Shown here in pieces: positions 1 through 5,232 of a stretch of DNA of 6,854 nucleotides (within the stretch, counting starts at the first letter, position 1; the number at the start of each line of letters is the position of its first letter). This DNA comes from an uncultured Collinsella sp. (GTDB taxonomy: Bacteria > Actinomycetota > Coriobacteriia > Coriobacteriales > Coriobacteriaceae). The position numbers and the translations under genes are program-made. Location of the stretch: contig USMH01000052.1 in NCBI GenBank assembly GCA_900555745.1, forward strand, positions 1 through 6,854, given 5' to 3'. Below the pieces are notes generated by a model. That model was given only the letters and a program-made list of their open reading frames with translations. It searched no databases and was not told the DNA's origin.

Positions 1-52
1 GACGTATACCATTGCCGTCTCGTTTGCCCCTGTTGCTGACTTTGGTTTTTAG
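1..52 (+). CDS. C-terminal tail of an upstream gene (possibly pglZ), partial
   Basis: One frame is open from base 2 to a TAG at 50-52 and reads TYTIAVSFAPVADFGF, a plausible beta-strand-rich C-terminus. The stop overlaps the AGGAG ribosome-binding site of brxL (51-55), which is typical of tightly packed operon genes. In type I BREX loci the gene just before brxL is usually pglZ, an alkaline-phosphatase-superfamily protein, so this tail could be PglZ. That is inference from gene order only, since 16 residues are too few to identify the protein. It could also be a chance open frame. Confidence 0.45.
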   Translation, partial: TYTIAVSFAPVADFGF

Positions 53-63
53 GAGTGTGCCCT

Positions 64-2379
64 ATGTTTGATAGCCATGACGACGATCTGTGGGAAGTCC
101 CCTCGATTGATGTGGATGTGCCCGTGGAGGAGGCCGTGCCTGCCCCGGAGCCGTTGGGTGCTGTGCCCGTTGAGTCTGCGGCGACCACCAAGGACGAATC
201 CTCGACCGATGGCTATGACCAGGCTGTTGACGAGGCTCCCGAGGACGACGGCTACGACATGGATGGCCTTGACGGCAAACTGCTCGAGCACTTTGCTGGC
301 AAGATCGTGCGCAAGGACCTGACGGCCCTTATGAAGCGTGGCGCCAACGTGCCAACCTTTGTGCTGGAGTACCTGCTGGGCATGTATTGCTCAACCGATG
401 ACGAGGAAGCCGTGGCGGAGGGCCTTGACCGCATTCGCAGGATTCTTACCGATAACTACGTGCGCCCCGACGAGTCCGAGCGCATTAAGTCCAAGATTCG
501 CGAGCTGGGCCGCTTTACCATCATCGATAAGGTGACGGCCAAGCTCGACGAGTACAAAGATATTTACGTGGCCTCGTTTGCCAACCTGACCATCGAGCCG
601 TTTGTGATGCCGGCCGAGTACGTGCGCGACTATTCCAAGATTCTGCAGGGTGGTATTTGGTGCATTATGAGCATCGAGTATCGCCATCCCGTGGATGAGG
701 AAGATGAGTTTGGCATGGAGGTCTTTGGCGACGATGCGCCGCGCCGCTCCAAGGCCAAGCGCAAAAAGCGCGGACCCGAGGATTCTCCGTTTAGCGTGGC
801 TTCGCTCACGCCCATCCAGATGCCCAATTTGGACTTGGATGCCATGATTGACGAGCGCCAATACTTTACGCGCGACGAGTGGCTCAACATGCTGCTGCGT
901 TCGGCTGGCTACGAACCCAGCGAGCTTTCCGAGAAAGAGCGCCTGCACTTTATCGAGCGCATGGTGCCGCTGATCGAGCGCAACTACAACCTGTGCGAGC
1001 TGGGTCCCCGCGGCACCGGCAAGAGCCATATCTACAAAGAGGTCTCGCCCTACGCCATCTTGCTTTCGGGCGGCCAGACCACCACGGCCAACCTGTTCGG
1101 CCGCATGAACTCCATGCGCGCCGATCGCGTGGGCTTGGTGGGCCACTGGGACTGCGTGACGTTTGACGAGGTCGCCGGCATGCGCTTTAAGGACACCAAC
1201 GCCGTGCAGATCATGAAGGACTACATGGCGAGCGGCAGCTATGCGCGCGGCCGCGACCAGATTAACGCCGATGCCTCCATGGTCTTTGAGGGCAACATCA
1301 ACGACACCGTGCAAAATGTCCTTAAGACTACGCACCTGTTTGATCCGTTCCCGCCGGAGTTTAACAACGATTCGGCCTTCTTTGACCGTATCCACTATTA
1401 CCTGCCGGGCTGGGAGATTCCTAAGATGCGCTCGAGCCTGCTGACTGGTCATTACGGTCTGATCACCGACTGCCTGTCGGAGTTTTGCAAAGAGATGCGC
1501 CGCAAGGACTTTACGCACCATATCGACCGTTACTTCCGCTTTAACAGCGACTTTAACAAGCGCGACGAGATCGCCGTGCGCAAGACCTTTAGCGGTCTGG
1601 CCAAGCTGCTGTTCCCCGACGAGGCCATGGACAAGGACGATGTGCGCTGGCTGCTGGACTACGCCATCGAGGGCCGTCGTCGCGTAAAGGAACAGCTCAA
1701 GATTATGGCGGGCGTCGAGTTTATCGACGTCAACCTGGGCTATATGGATGCCGACAACCCGCAGGACGTGCACGTTGTGCGCGTGCCCGAGCAGACCGAG
1801 GACACGCTGATTCCCGATGGGCCTCTGCTGTCCGGCCACGTATTTGGCGTGGGCAGGTCGCAGGGCGGCGAGGTCGCCGTGTACAAGCTGGAGAACAAGG
1901 CCGTTGCCGGCGAGTGCAAGTTTAAGCACGAGGGCGTGGCCTTTAACAAGCCGGTGCGCGATACGCTGGAAGCCGCGTTTGACAACTTTGTGAACCTGGC
2001 GAACCGCGTGGCGCCGGGCATGCACATTGGCTCCAAGGATTATCTGCTGTTCTATAACGACCTGCAGAGCAAGGGCTTGTCCGAGGAAGTTTCGCTCGCC
2101 GAGTTTGTGGGCCTGTGCTCCGCGGCGTGCAACCGTCCGGTGATGCCCGCACTGGCGATTCCGGGGATCTTGCGCATGTCGGGCTCTATGGACGAGATCC
2201 GCGGGCTCGAGGACATTATGCGCGTGGCCAAAAACGCCGGTGCCAAGCGCGTGATTTTGCCGCTGAGCGCCATTGCGGGCCTACAGAGCGTTTCGTCTGA
2301 GATTATCTCGGGCTTGAGCCCGGTGTTCTACATGGATGGCGACCCGGTCGACGCCGCGAAAAAGGCTCTGGATCTGTAG
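64..2379 (+). CDS. brxL: BrxL, AAA+ Lon-related protein of the BREX phage-defence system
   Basis: This is a 771-residue AAA+ protein of the BrxL family. Studied BrxL proteins form ring assemblies that bind DNA in a central pore, hydrolyse ATP and are needed for phage restriction by BREX. The ATG at 64 is chosen over an in-frame GTG at 55 because AGGAG at 51-55 sits 8 nt before the ATG and overlaps the GTG. The family core starts near residue 68 (LDGKLLEHFAGK). Walker A GPRGTGKS is at 314-321 and Walker B WDCVTFDE ends at D368-E369. The C-terminal third is the Lon-protease-like fold, but no GPSAG serine motif is visible and the usual catalytic Lys position reads Glu (RGLED), so proteolysis is unlikely. 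Odd features are an acidic, Pro/Asp/Glu-rich N-terminal extension of about 67 residues and a charged insert around residues 205-237 ending in KAKRKKRG. These make it longer than the roughly 680 residues I recall for the family. Two more genes follow on the same strand. Confidence 0.93.
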   Translation: MFDSHDDDLWEVPSIDVDVPVEEAVPAPEPLGAVPVESAATTKDESSTDGYDQAVDEAPEDDGYDMDGLDGKLLEHFAGKIVRKDLTALMKRGANVPTFVLEYLLGMYCSTDDEEAVAEGLDRIRRILTDNYVRPDESERIKSKIRELGRFTIIDKVTAKLDEYKDIYVASFANLTIEPFVMPAEYVRDYSKILQGGIWCIMSIEYRHPVDEEDEFGMEVFGDDAPRRSKAKRKKRGPEDSPFSVASLTPIQMPNLDLDAMIDERQYFTRDEWLNMLLRSAGYEPSELSEKERLHFIERMVPLIERNYNLCELGPRGTGKSHIYKEVSPYAILLSGGQTTTANLFGRMNSMRADRVGLVGHWDCVTFDEVAGMRFKDTNAVQIMKDYMASGSYARGRDQINADASMVFEGNINDTVQNVLKTTHLFDPFPPEFNNDSAFFDRIHYYLPGWEIPKMRSSLLTGHYGLITDCLSEFCKEMRRKDFTHHIDRYFRFNSDFNKRDEIAVRKTFSGLAKLLFPDEAMDKDDVRWLLDYAIEGRRRVKEQLKIMAGVEFIDVNLGYMDADNPQDVHVVRVPEQTEDTLIPDGPLLSGHVFGVGRSQGGEVAVYKLENKAVAGECKFKHEGVAFNKPVRDTLEAAFDNFVNLANRVAPGMHIGSKDYLLFYNDLQSKGLSEEVSLAEFVGLCSAACNRPVMPALAIPGILRMSGSMDEIRGLEDIMRVAKNAGAKRVILPLSAIAGLQSVSSEIISGLSPVFYMDGDPVDAAKKALDL

Positions 2380-2391
2380 GGGTGCGGGCGA

Positions 2392-2420
2392 GCGGGGCGT
2401 CCGGTGTTCGGGCGCCCCGT
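2392..2420 (+). terminator. GC-rich hairpin in the brxL-downstream gap (weak terminator or mRNA processing element)
   Basis: Arms 2392-2403 and 2409-2420 form a 12-bp stem, including two G-T wobbles, around a GTGTT loop, 12 nt after the brxL stop. No T tract follows, so full intrinsic termination is not expected. It may lower expression of the next gene or protect the 3' end of brxL mRNA. Confidence 0.4.
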
Positions 2421-2456
2421 GAGCATGTTGGCGTGTTCGAGTAGGGAGGCCTTGCC

Positions 2457-3821
2457 ATGGCGGGCGAGCGTTCTGTTGACGAGTTGCTCGACGAGCTGTT
2501 TGGCTTTGAGTCGGTGGCCAAGCGCCAGACGGCTCTTGAGCAGTACGATCGCGGGGAGTTGGTGCGCAAGGCGCGCTCCCGTGAGCTGCTGGGTGTGCTT
2601 AGAGGCGTCGAAGCTGCCGAGCACGCTGCGCGCGACTCTGCCGTGCGGGCTGTTGACGGGTATGTTCGCCGTGTTGAGGGCGCTGCGCTTGCACGCGCTC
2701 GCAAACAGGCGGGTGTTGTTGGTCCGCTACGGATGGAGCGTCGCTATGCTGCCTTTTTGCGCATGGAGGATAAAGTCGAGTTGCTGGCCCGTTTGGAGCA
2801 GACGTTTGCGTTTATCGAGGTAAAACTGCGTGCCAATACGGCGGACAAGGTGCACGCGACGTACGATGCTGCGGGGGCTATGGTGCTGCAGGACGTGGCG
2901 CGCCTGGGTGACGTGCGCGTTGTGGATGCCGTGCCCCTGGATGTCGACCTGCTGTGTACACAGCTGGAGCAGATGCGCTGTGCCGCCGACGCGACGGACC
3001 TTGCGGGTATGATCACAGCGACGTTTGAGTCCGAGCTGAGTGCGACGGGGTCGCAGGGCGCCGACGGGTTTACGGGCGATTTGGCTGGCGATGTTGCTGG
3101 TGACGTGGCGTTGGAGCGTGAACTTACCAACGTGCGCGGCGCTGCGCAGCGAGCGCGCTTGGCGGCGCAGGCGTATCGGGCCGAGCGCGCCGCCCGCGTT
3201 GCGGGGAGTGCGGTGGAGCCTTCGGGGCTGCCGAAGCCTGCGTGCGTTGCGTGCGAGATGGCGTGTGATACCGGAGAACTTTCCGAGTTGCTCGCTCAGG
3301 TTAAGAAGTCGTTTGAGACCTACCGTCGCGTTGTTGCCGACGGCGGGTTGTTCTGCGCGTTTGGCTCTGGCTCACCGCATGGGATTTGCCGGGGCTCGAG
3401 CTATTTAGACTACGATTCACGGCTTGACGAAGACGTGCTGGTGGGCGAGTACGATGGCGCTACCAGACATGATGTTCGCCGTGAGGTTCCGATTCCCGAG
3501 CTTGTGGATGAGGCTTCTGCCGAGGGCGGCGATTCGCTCGAGGTTGCCGTGGCACGCATGCGCGAGTTCAATGGACGCCGTTACGATGGCGTGCTGGATG
3601 AGGACCCCGCGCGTCATGTGAATGCGTTTTGGTATGGACTCAAAAAGCTCAGTCAGTATTGCGAGGCCGCCGTGCGTGTGGACGAGCGTGCTTGGGATTG
3701 CTTTATCGATAAGGTGCAGTTTGCCTACGATGAGCCCGTGGGGCGCCTGGCCACGCAGATGGATGACAAGCAGGTTGAGGCTTTTGTCGCTGCCGTGGAT
3801 GCGCTCGGCGCTGACGAGTAA
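2457..3821 (+). CDS. Uncharacterised 454-residue protein encoded after brxL
   Basis: I do not recognise this family. The start is well supported: AGGGAGG at 2443-2449 lies 7 nt before the ATG. The first 190 residues look helical, with many charged heptad-like stretches, and an Ala/Arg-rich helix lies at about 218-248. Then comes a Cys cluster C263-x2-C266-x3-C270 (CVACEMAC), followed by C300, H308 and C311 in a glycine-rich stretch (FCAFGSGSPHGICRG), which together could bind a metal. The last 140 residues are acidic and contain conserved-looking aromatics (NAFWYGLKKLSQYCEAA). No signal peptide or membrane segment is visible. It lies 77 nt after brxL and 27 nt before another small gene, so the three may be co-transcribed. 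A BREX accessory role is inferred from position only; it could be an unrelated chromosomal gene. Confidence 0.8.
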   Translation: MAGERSVDELLDELFGFESVAKRQTALEQYDRGELVRKARSRELLGVLRGVEAAEHAARDSAVRAVDGYVRRVEGAALARARKQAGVVGPLRMERRYAAFLRMEDKVELLARLEQTFAFIEVKLRANTADKVHATYDAAGAMVLQDVARLGDVRVVDAVPLDVDLLCTQLEQMRCAADATDLAGMITATFESELSATGSQGADGFTGDLAGDVAGDVALERELTNVRGAAQRARLAAQAYRAERAARVAGSAVEPSGLPKPACVACEMACDTGELSELLAQVKKSFETYRRVVADGGLFCAFGSGSPHGICRGSSYLDYDSRLDEDVLVGEYDGATRHDVRREVPIPELVDEASAEGGDSLEVAVARMREFNGRRYDGVLDEDPARHVNAFWYGLKKLSQYCEAAVRVDERAWDCFIDKVQFAYDEPVGRLATQMDDKQVEAFVAAVDALGADE

Positions 3822-3848
3822 GGGCCTGGTTTGGCGGGAGGTTTCACC

Positions 3849-4061
3849 ATGAAAATCGACGTTGATGTAGATCAGCTGCGCGAGAGTCTGCTCGACCTCG
3901 CGGGGAGTGCAGCCGGCGTGGGCTTTCCGGCCGCCATGCTCGACGTGATGGATATCGAGGATGAGTCCCCTCAAGAGCTCCTAGCCCGAGCCGAACGCGA
4001 AGGCCTCGACCTCCGAGACTTTGCCGTCGACGATGACTACGGAGCGTCTTACGACTGGTGA
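3849..4061 (+). CDS. Small very acidic hypothetical protein (70 residues)
   Basis: GGGAGG at 3836-3841 places the start at the ATG at 3849, 7 nt downstream; an in-frame TTG at 3831 lies upstream of this Shine-Dalgarno sequence and is rejected. By my count the protein has 19 Asp/Glu against 5 Lys/Arg, giving a strong negative charge. It has an N-terminal helix-like stretch (DQLRESLLDLAG), a middle part rich in Asp/Glu/Pro and a C-terminus DDDYGASYDW. I do not recognise the family. It follows the 454-residue gene by 27 nt and ends 7 nt before the convergent DUF3800 stop codon. Function is unknown. Small acidic proteins can act as partners of a neighbouring protein or as DNA mimics, but nothing here proves either. 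Confidence 0.72.
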   Translation: MKIDVDVDQLRESLLDLAGSAAGVGFPAAMLDVMDIEDESPQELLARAEREGLDLRDFAVDDDYGASYDW

Positions 4062-4068
4062 TCCCGGG

Positions 4069-4746
4069 TCAGTTCATCCGTTTCTTCCTGAGATATAAGA
4101 GAAATCCCTTTTTGAACGTCCTTCGGGTTCCAAAAAATAGCCGATCCGTCTTGGTTTCTTCATTACTGTCAAACTTGATAGCCGTTAGCTCGATCGTGCA
4201 GATGTAGTCAGCAACTTGGAATAGCCGGTAGGCTCGCGGCGTGGCTTCTCGGTATACGATGACGTCCTTTGCTAGAACGTACTCGAGCGCAGAATGGATG
4301 ACCTCTGTTACGATCGGTTGACCGTTGTCGTAGTAAATCTTAACAGTGTCGTATCGTTGGAAGAATTCCAGATGGTCGAAAAGCTCAACCGTGAGGTCCC
4401 GCCTCATTCTTTCCGCAAGACCGTTTTGATTGTCGGTGAATTCGCTCATTCGGTATTGTAGGCAGAGGTAGCGTATGGGGAGATGCTGAATGAACGCGCG
4501 AAATGCGCTCAACATGTGCCTTCGCTGCTCCTTGGGAAGATCTTTGTAGTCGCCGTTTCCATTCAATAGGGGTCCTGCATGAAAAGGCGTATTGGGAAGC
4601 GAGGACTGCGACAGGGCGCGCTCGTAGCGGTCAATGCGTTCAACGATTGCATCGCATTGATCGTGAAAAACGAGGGTGACGAGGTAGTAGTTGGAGACGC
4701 CTCCGAGGTCGCCAGATTCGTCAACAAAGACGGAGAGTTCGCTCAT
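4069..4746 (-). CDS. DUF3800 domain protein, predicted RNase H-fold-like accessory gene
   Basis: This is a 225-residue soluble protein with the hallmarks of DUF3800: an N-terminal FVDESGD (residues 7-13), FHAG (55-58), YYDNGQ (138-143) and a late FQVADYIC (176-183). The conserved Asp/Glu residues suggest a metal-dependent active site, but no reaction is established that I know of. DUF3800 genes are common in accessory and defence-rich regions. The ATG at 4746 is chosen because GGAGG (4757-4753) precedes it by 6 nt; the in-frame TTG at 4767 falls within the upstream terminator region. The gene is visibly AT-richer than brxL and the antiporter, which suggests horizontal acquisition. It converges on the brxL block with 7 nt between stop codons. 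Its only evident promoters lie upstream of an intrinsic terminator at 4794-4766, so expression seems to need read-through. Confidence 0.88.
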   Translation of the reverse strand: MSELSVFVDESGDLGGVSNYYLVTLVFHDQCDAIVERIDRYERALSQSSLPNTPFHAGPLLNGNGDYKDLPKEQRRHMLSAFRAFIQHLPIRYLCLQYRMSEFTDNQNGLAERMRRDLTVELFDHLEFFQRYDTVKIYYDNGQPIVTEVIHSALEYVLAKDVIVYREATPRAYRLFQVADYICTIELTAIKFDSNEETKTDRLFFGTRRTFKKGFLLYLRKKRMN

Positions 4747-4749
4747 GGT

Positions 4750-4806
4750 GGGCCTCCATTTTTTCAAAAAAAATGCCGGGGGTAAGACCCCGGCTCTTGG
4801 AGGCCC
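4750..4806 (-). promoter_or_regulatory. Sequestered DUF3800 ribosome-binding site
   Basis: On the - strand the DUF3800 Shine-Dalgarno region reads UGGAGGCCC (4758-4750). The upstream RNA unit contains its exact complement GGGCCUCCA (4806-4798), overlapping the 3' side of hairpin 1 and the linker. A read-through transcript could thus form a 9-bp helix that closes over the terminator hairpin and hides the ribosome-binding site, competing with hairpin 1. In addition the U tract and a following A tract can pair (CATTTTTT with AAAAAATG, 4775-4757). The pairing is seen directly; its regulatory role is inferred. Confidence 0.6.
4766..4794 (-). terminator. Intrinsic terminator upstream of the DUF3800 gene
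   Basis: On the - strand a 20-nt hairpin (GCCGGGG arm, 6-nt loop, CCCCGGC arm, 4794-4775) is followed by A and eight T residues. It ends 19 nt before the DUF3800 ATG, so it either attenuates that gene or forms the 3' end of the RNA unit 4823-4766. Confidence 0.85.
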
Positions 4807-4823
4807 CTCTTTTGGAGGGAACC
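4766..4823 (-). ncRNA. Small structured RNA, copy 1 (DUF3800 leader)
   Basis: Predicted RNA of about 58 nt. After TATAAA (4835-4830) and a 6-nt gap it starts with GG at 4823. It has a 22-nt hairpin 1 (4823-4802: GGT, one bulged T, CCCTC, CAAAA loop, GAGGG, GCC), a 7-nt linker UCCAAGA (4801-4795), then the 20-nt terminator hairpin and a U tract. The same 22 + 7 + 20 layout recurs at 5059-5004 and, on the other strand, at 5178-5232. It may work as a separate RNA, as the leader of the DUF3800 mRNA, or both. Structured RNA motifs near DUF3800 genes have been reported in comparative surveys, as I recall; whether this is one of them was not tested. Confidence 0.65.
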
Positions 4824-4829
4824 ATATTC

Positions 4830-4859
4830 TTTATACCATGAGATAAGGGGTGCTTTCAA
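4830..4859 (-). promoter_or_regulatory. Promoter of RNA copy 1
   Basis: TTGAAA (4859-4854), an 18-nt spacer and an extended -10 TGGTATAAA with TATAAA at 4835-4830. The predicted start is at G 4823, the first base of hairpin 1. Because a stronger promoter lies just upstream, this conserved stretch might instead be part of a longer RNA starting near 4858. Confidence 0.55.
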
Positions 4860-4864
4860 GTATA

Positions 4865-4893
4865 ATTATAATAAGCAAACATATGTTCGTCAA
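4865..4893 (-). promoter_or_regulatory. Near-consensus sigma-70-type promoter driving the DUF3800 leader
   Basis: TTGACG (4893-4888), exactly 17 nt, then TATAAT (4870-4865) on the - strand, which is the best promoter in the window. It predicts a start near 4858 and a leader of about 110 nt before the DUF3800 ATG. The spacer holds the perfect palindrome AACATATGTT (4878-4887), a possible operator. The -10 box lies in the palindrome TATAATTATA (4861-4870), so weak activity toward the + strand is also possible. Confidence 0.65.
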
Positions 4894-5003
4894 ACTACCT
4901 GCGAAAAGTCCTTAGCCGCCGAGAGGTTGGGTAGAGCGGCTCGTAAATTGCTGACGCAAGGGCGCTGGTGGTTTCTAGAGAACTGTTTAGTCTTGACTCG
5001 CAT

Positions 5004-5030
5004 AAAAAATGCCGGGGGACATCCCCCGGC
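5004..5030 (-). terminator. Intrinsic terminator of RNA copy 2
   Basis: A 20-nt hairpin on the - strand with a perfect 8-bp GCCGGGGG/CCCCCGGC stem and an ATGT loop (5030-5011), followed by A and six T residues. No gene lies directly downstream, so it ends an independent short transcript. Confidence 0.8.
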
Positions 5031-5059
5031 TCTTGGAGGTCCCTCTATTCGAGGGTACC
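5004..5059 (-). ncRNA. Small structured RNA, copy 2
   Basis: Predicted RNA of about 56 nt with the same build as copy 1: GG start at 5059 six nt after TATAAA, a 22-nt hairpin 1 (GGT, bulged A, CCCTC, GAATA loop, GAGGG, ACC), the identical linker UCCAAGA (5037-5031), then the terminator hairpin. Relative to copy 1, the base of hairpin 1 changes from a T-G to a T-A pair, so pairing is kept. No gene follows for more than 240 nt on this strand, which argues that the unit can stand alone. Confidence 0.65.
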
Positions 5060-5065
5060 GACTTC

Positions 5066-5094
5066 TTTATAGCATGAGATCGGACGACTTTCAA
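5066..5094 (-). promoter_or_regulatory. Promoter of RNA copy 2
   Basis: TTGAAA (5094-5089), a 17-nt spacer, then the extended -10 TGCTATAAA with TATAAA at 5071-5066. Unlike copy 1 there is no second consensus promoter just upstream, so this one is the most likely start signal. Confidence 0.6.
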
Positions 5095-5162
5095 TTTGCG
5101 CCATGTGGATGGGATGGCGCGCCTGATAAAGCCCTCAATGAATGGCATCTAACTAGCGTTCG

Positions 5163-5171
5163 TGATATAAA
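5163..5171 (+). promoter_or_regulatory. Extended -10 element of RNA copy 3
   Basis: TGATATAAA on the + strand, six nt before the GG start of copy 3. At the expected -35 position (5143-5148) only TGGCAT is found, so the promoter would rely on the extended -10. The TG-N-TATAAA pattern is shared by all three copies. Confidence 0.5.
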
Positions 5172-5177
5172 GATGTC

Positions 5178-5232
5178 GGTCATCTCAAAAGAGAGGGCTT
5201 CCAAGTGCCGGGGACGTTTTCCCGGCTTTTTT
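5178..5232 (+). ncRNA. Small structured RNA, copy 3, opposite strand
   Basis: Predicted RNA of about 55 nt, more divergent but with the same module lengths: hairpin 1 (5178-5199) with a TCTC/GAGA stem, AAAA loop and a GGTC/GGCT base that uses wobble pairs; linker UCCAAGU (5200-5206); terminator hairpin (5207-5226). One C-G pair of hairpin 1 in copies 1 and 2 is a T-A pair here, a compensatory change. The RNA is divergent from copy 2. No gene lies downstream on its strand. Confidence 0.55.
5207..5232 (+). terminator. Intrinsic terminator of RNA copy 3
   Basis: On the + strand, GCCGGGGA pairs with TTCCCGGC (one G-T wobble) around a CGTT loop, followed directly by six T residues (5227-5232). 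It is a textbook Rho-independent terminator even though no protein gene precedes it on this strand, which supports a short + strand RNA upstream. Confidence 0.82.

Noticed and set aside
55..63. GTG at 55 as the brxL start
   Set aside because: It overlaps the AGGAG ribosome-binding site; the ATG at 64 has ideal spacing.
391..2025. A 544-codon open frame on the - strand inside brxL
   Set aside because: It is a shadow frame antisense to a clearly recognised gene in GC-rich DNA. Its translation is rich in His, Ala and Val with no domain and there is no ribosome-binding site.
4747..4767. TTG at 4767 as the DUF3800 start
   Set aside because: It would place the start just after the terminator T tract with no ribosome-binding site, whereas GGAGG precedes the ATG at 4746.
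4890..5003. A 37-codon frame on the - strand after the copy 2 terminator, as a possible remnant of a second leader-controlled gene
   Set aside because: It has no ribosome-binding site, lies after a strong terminator and does not resemble the DUF3800 N-terminus.
4766..5030. The GCCGGGG hairpins as simple transcription terminators of flanking genes
   Set aside because: No protein gene ends ahead of them on the matching strand, and each is preceded by a conserved hairpin and an extended -10 element, so they terminate short RNAs.
4766..5232. The repeated hairpin units as a CRISPR array
   Set aside because: Only three copies exist, on both strands, with irregular spacing, internal terminators and no cas genes.
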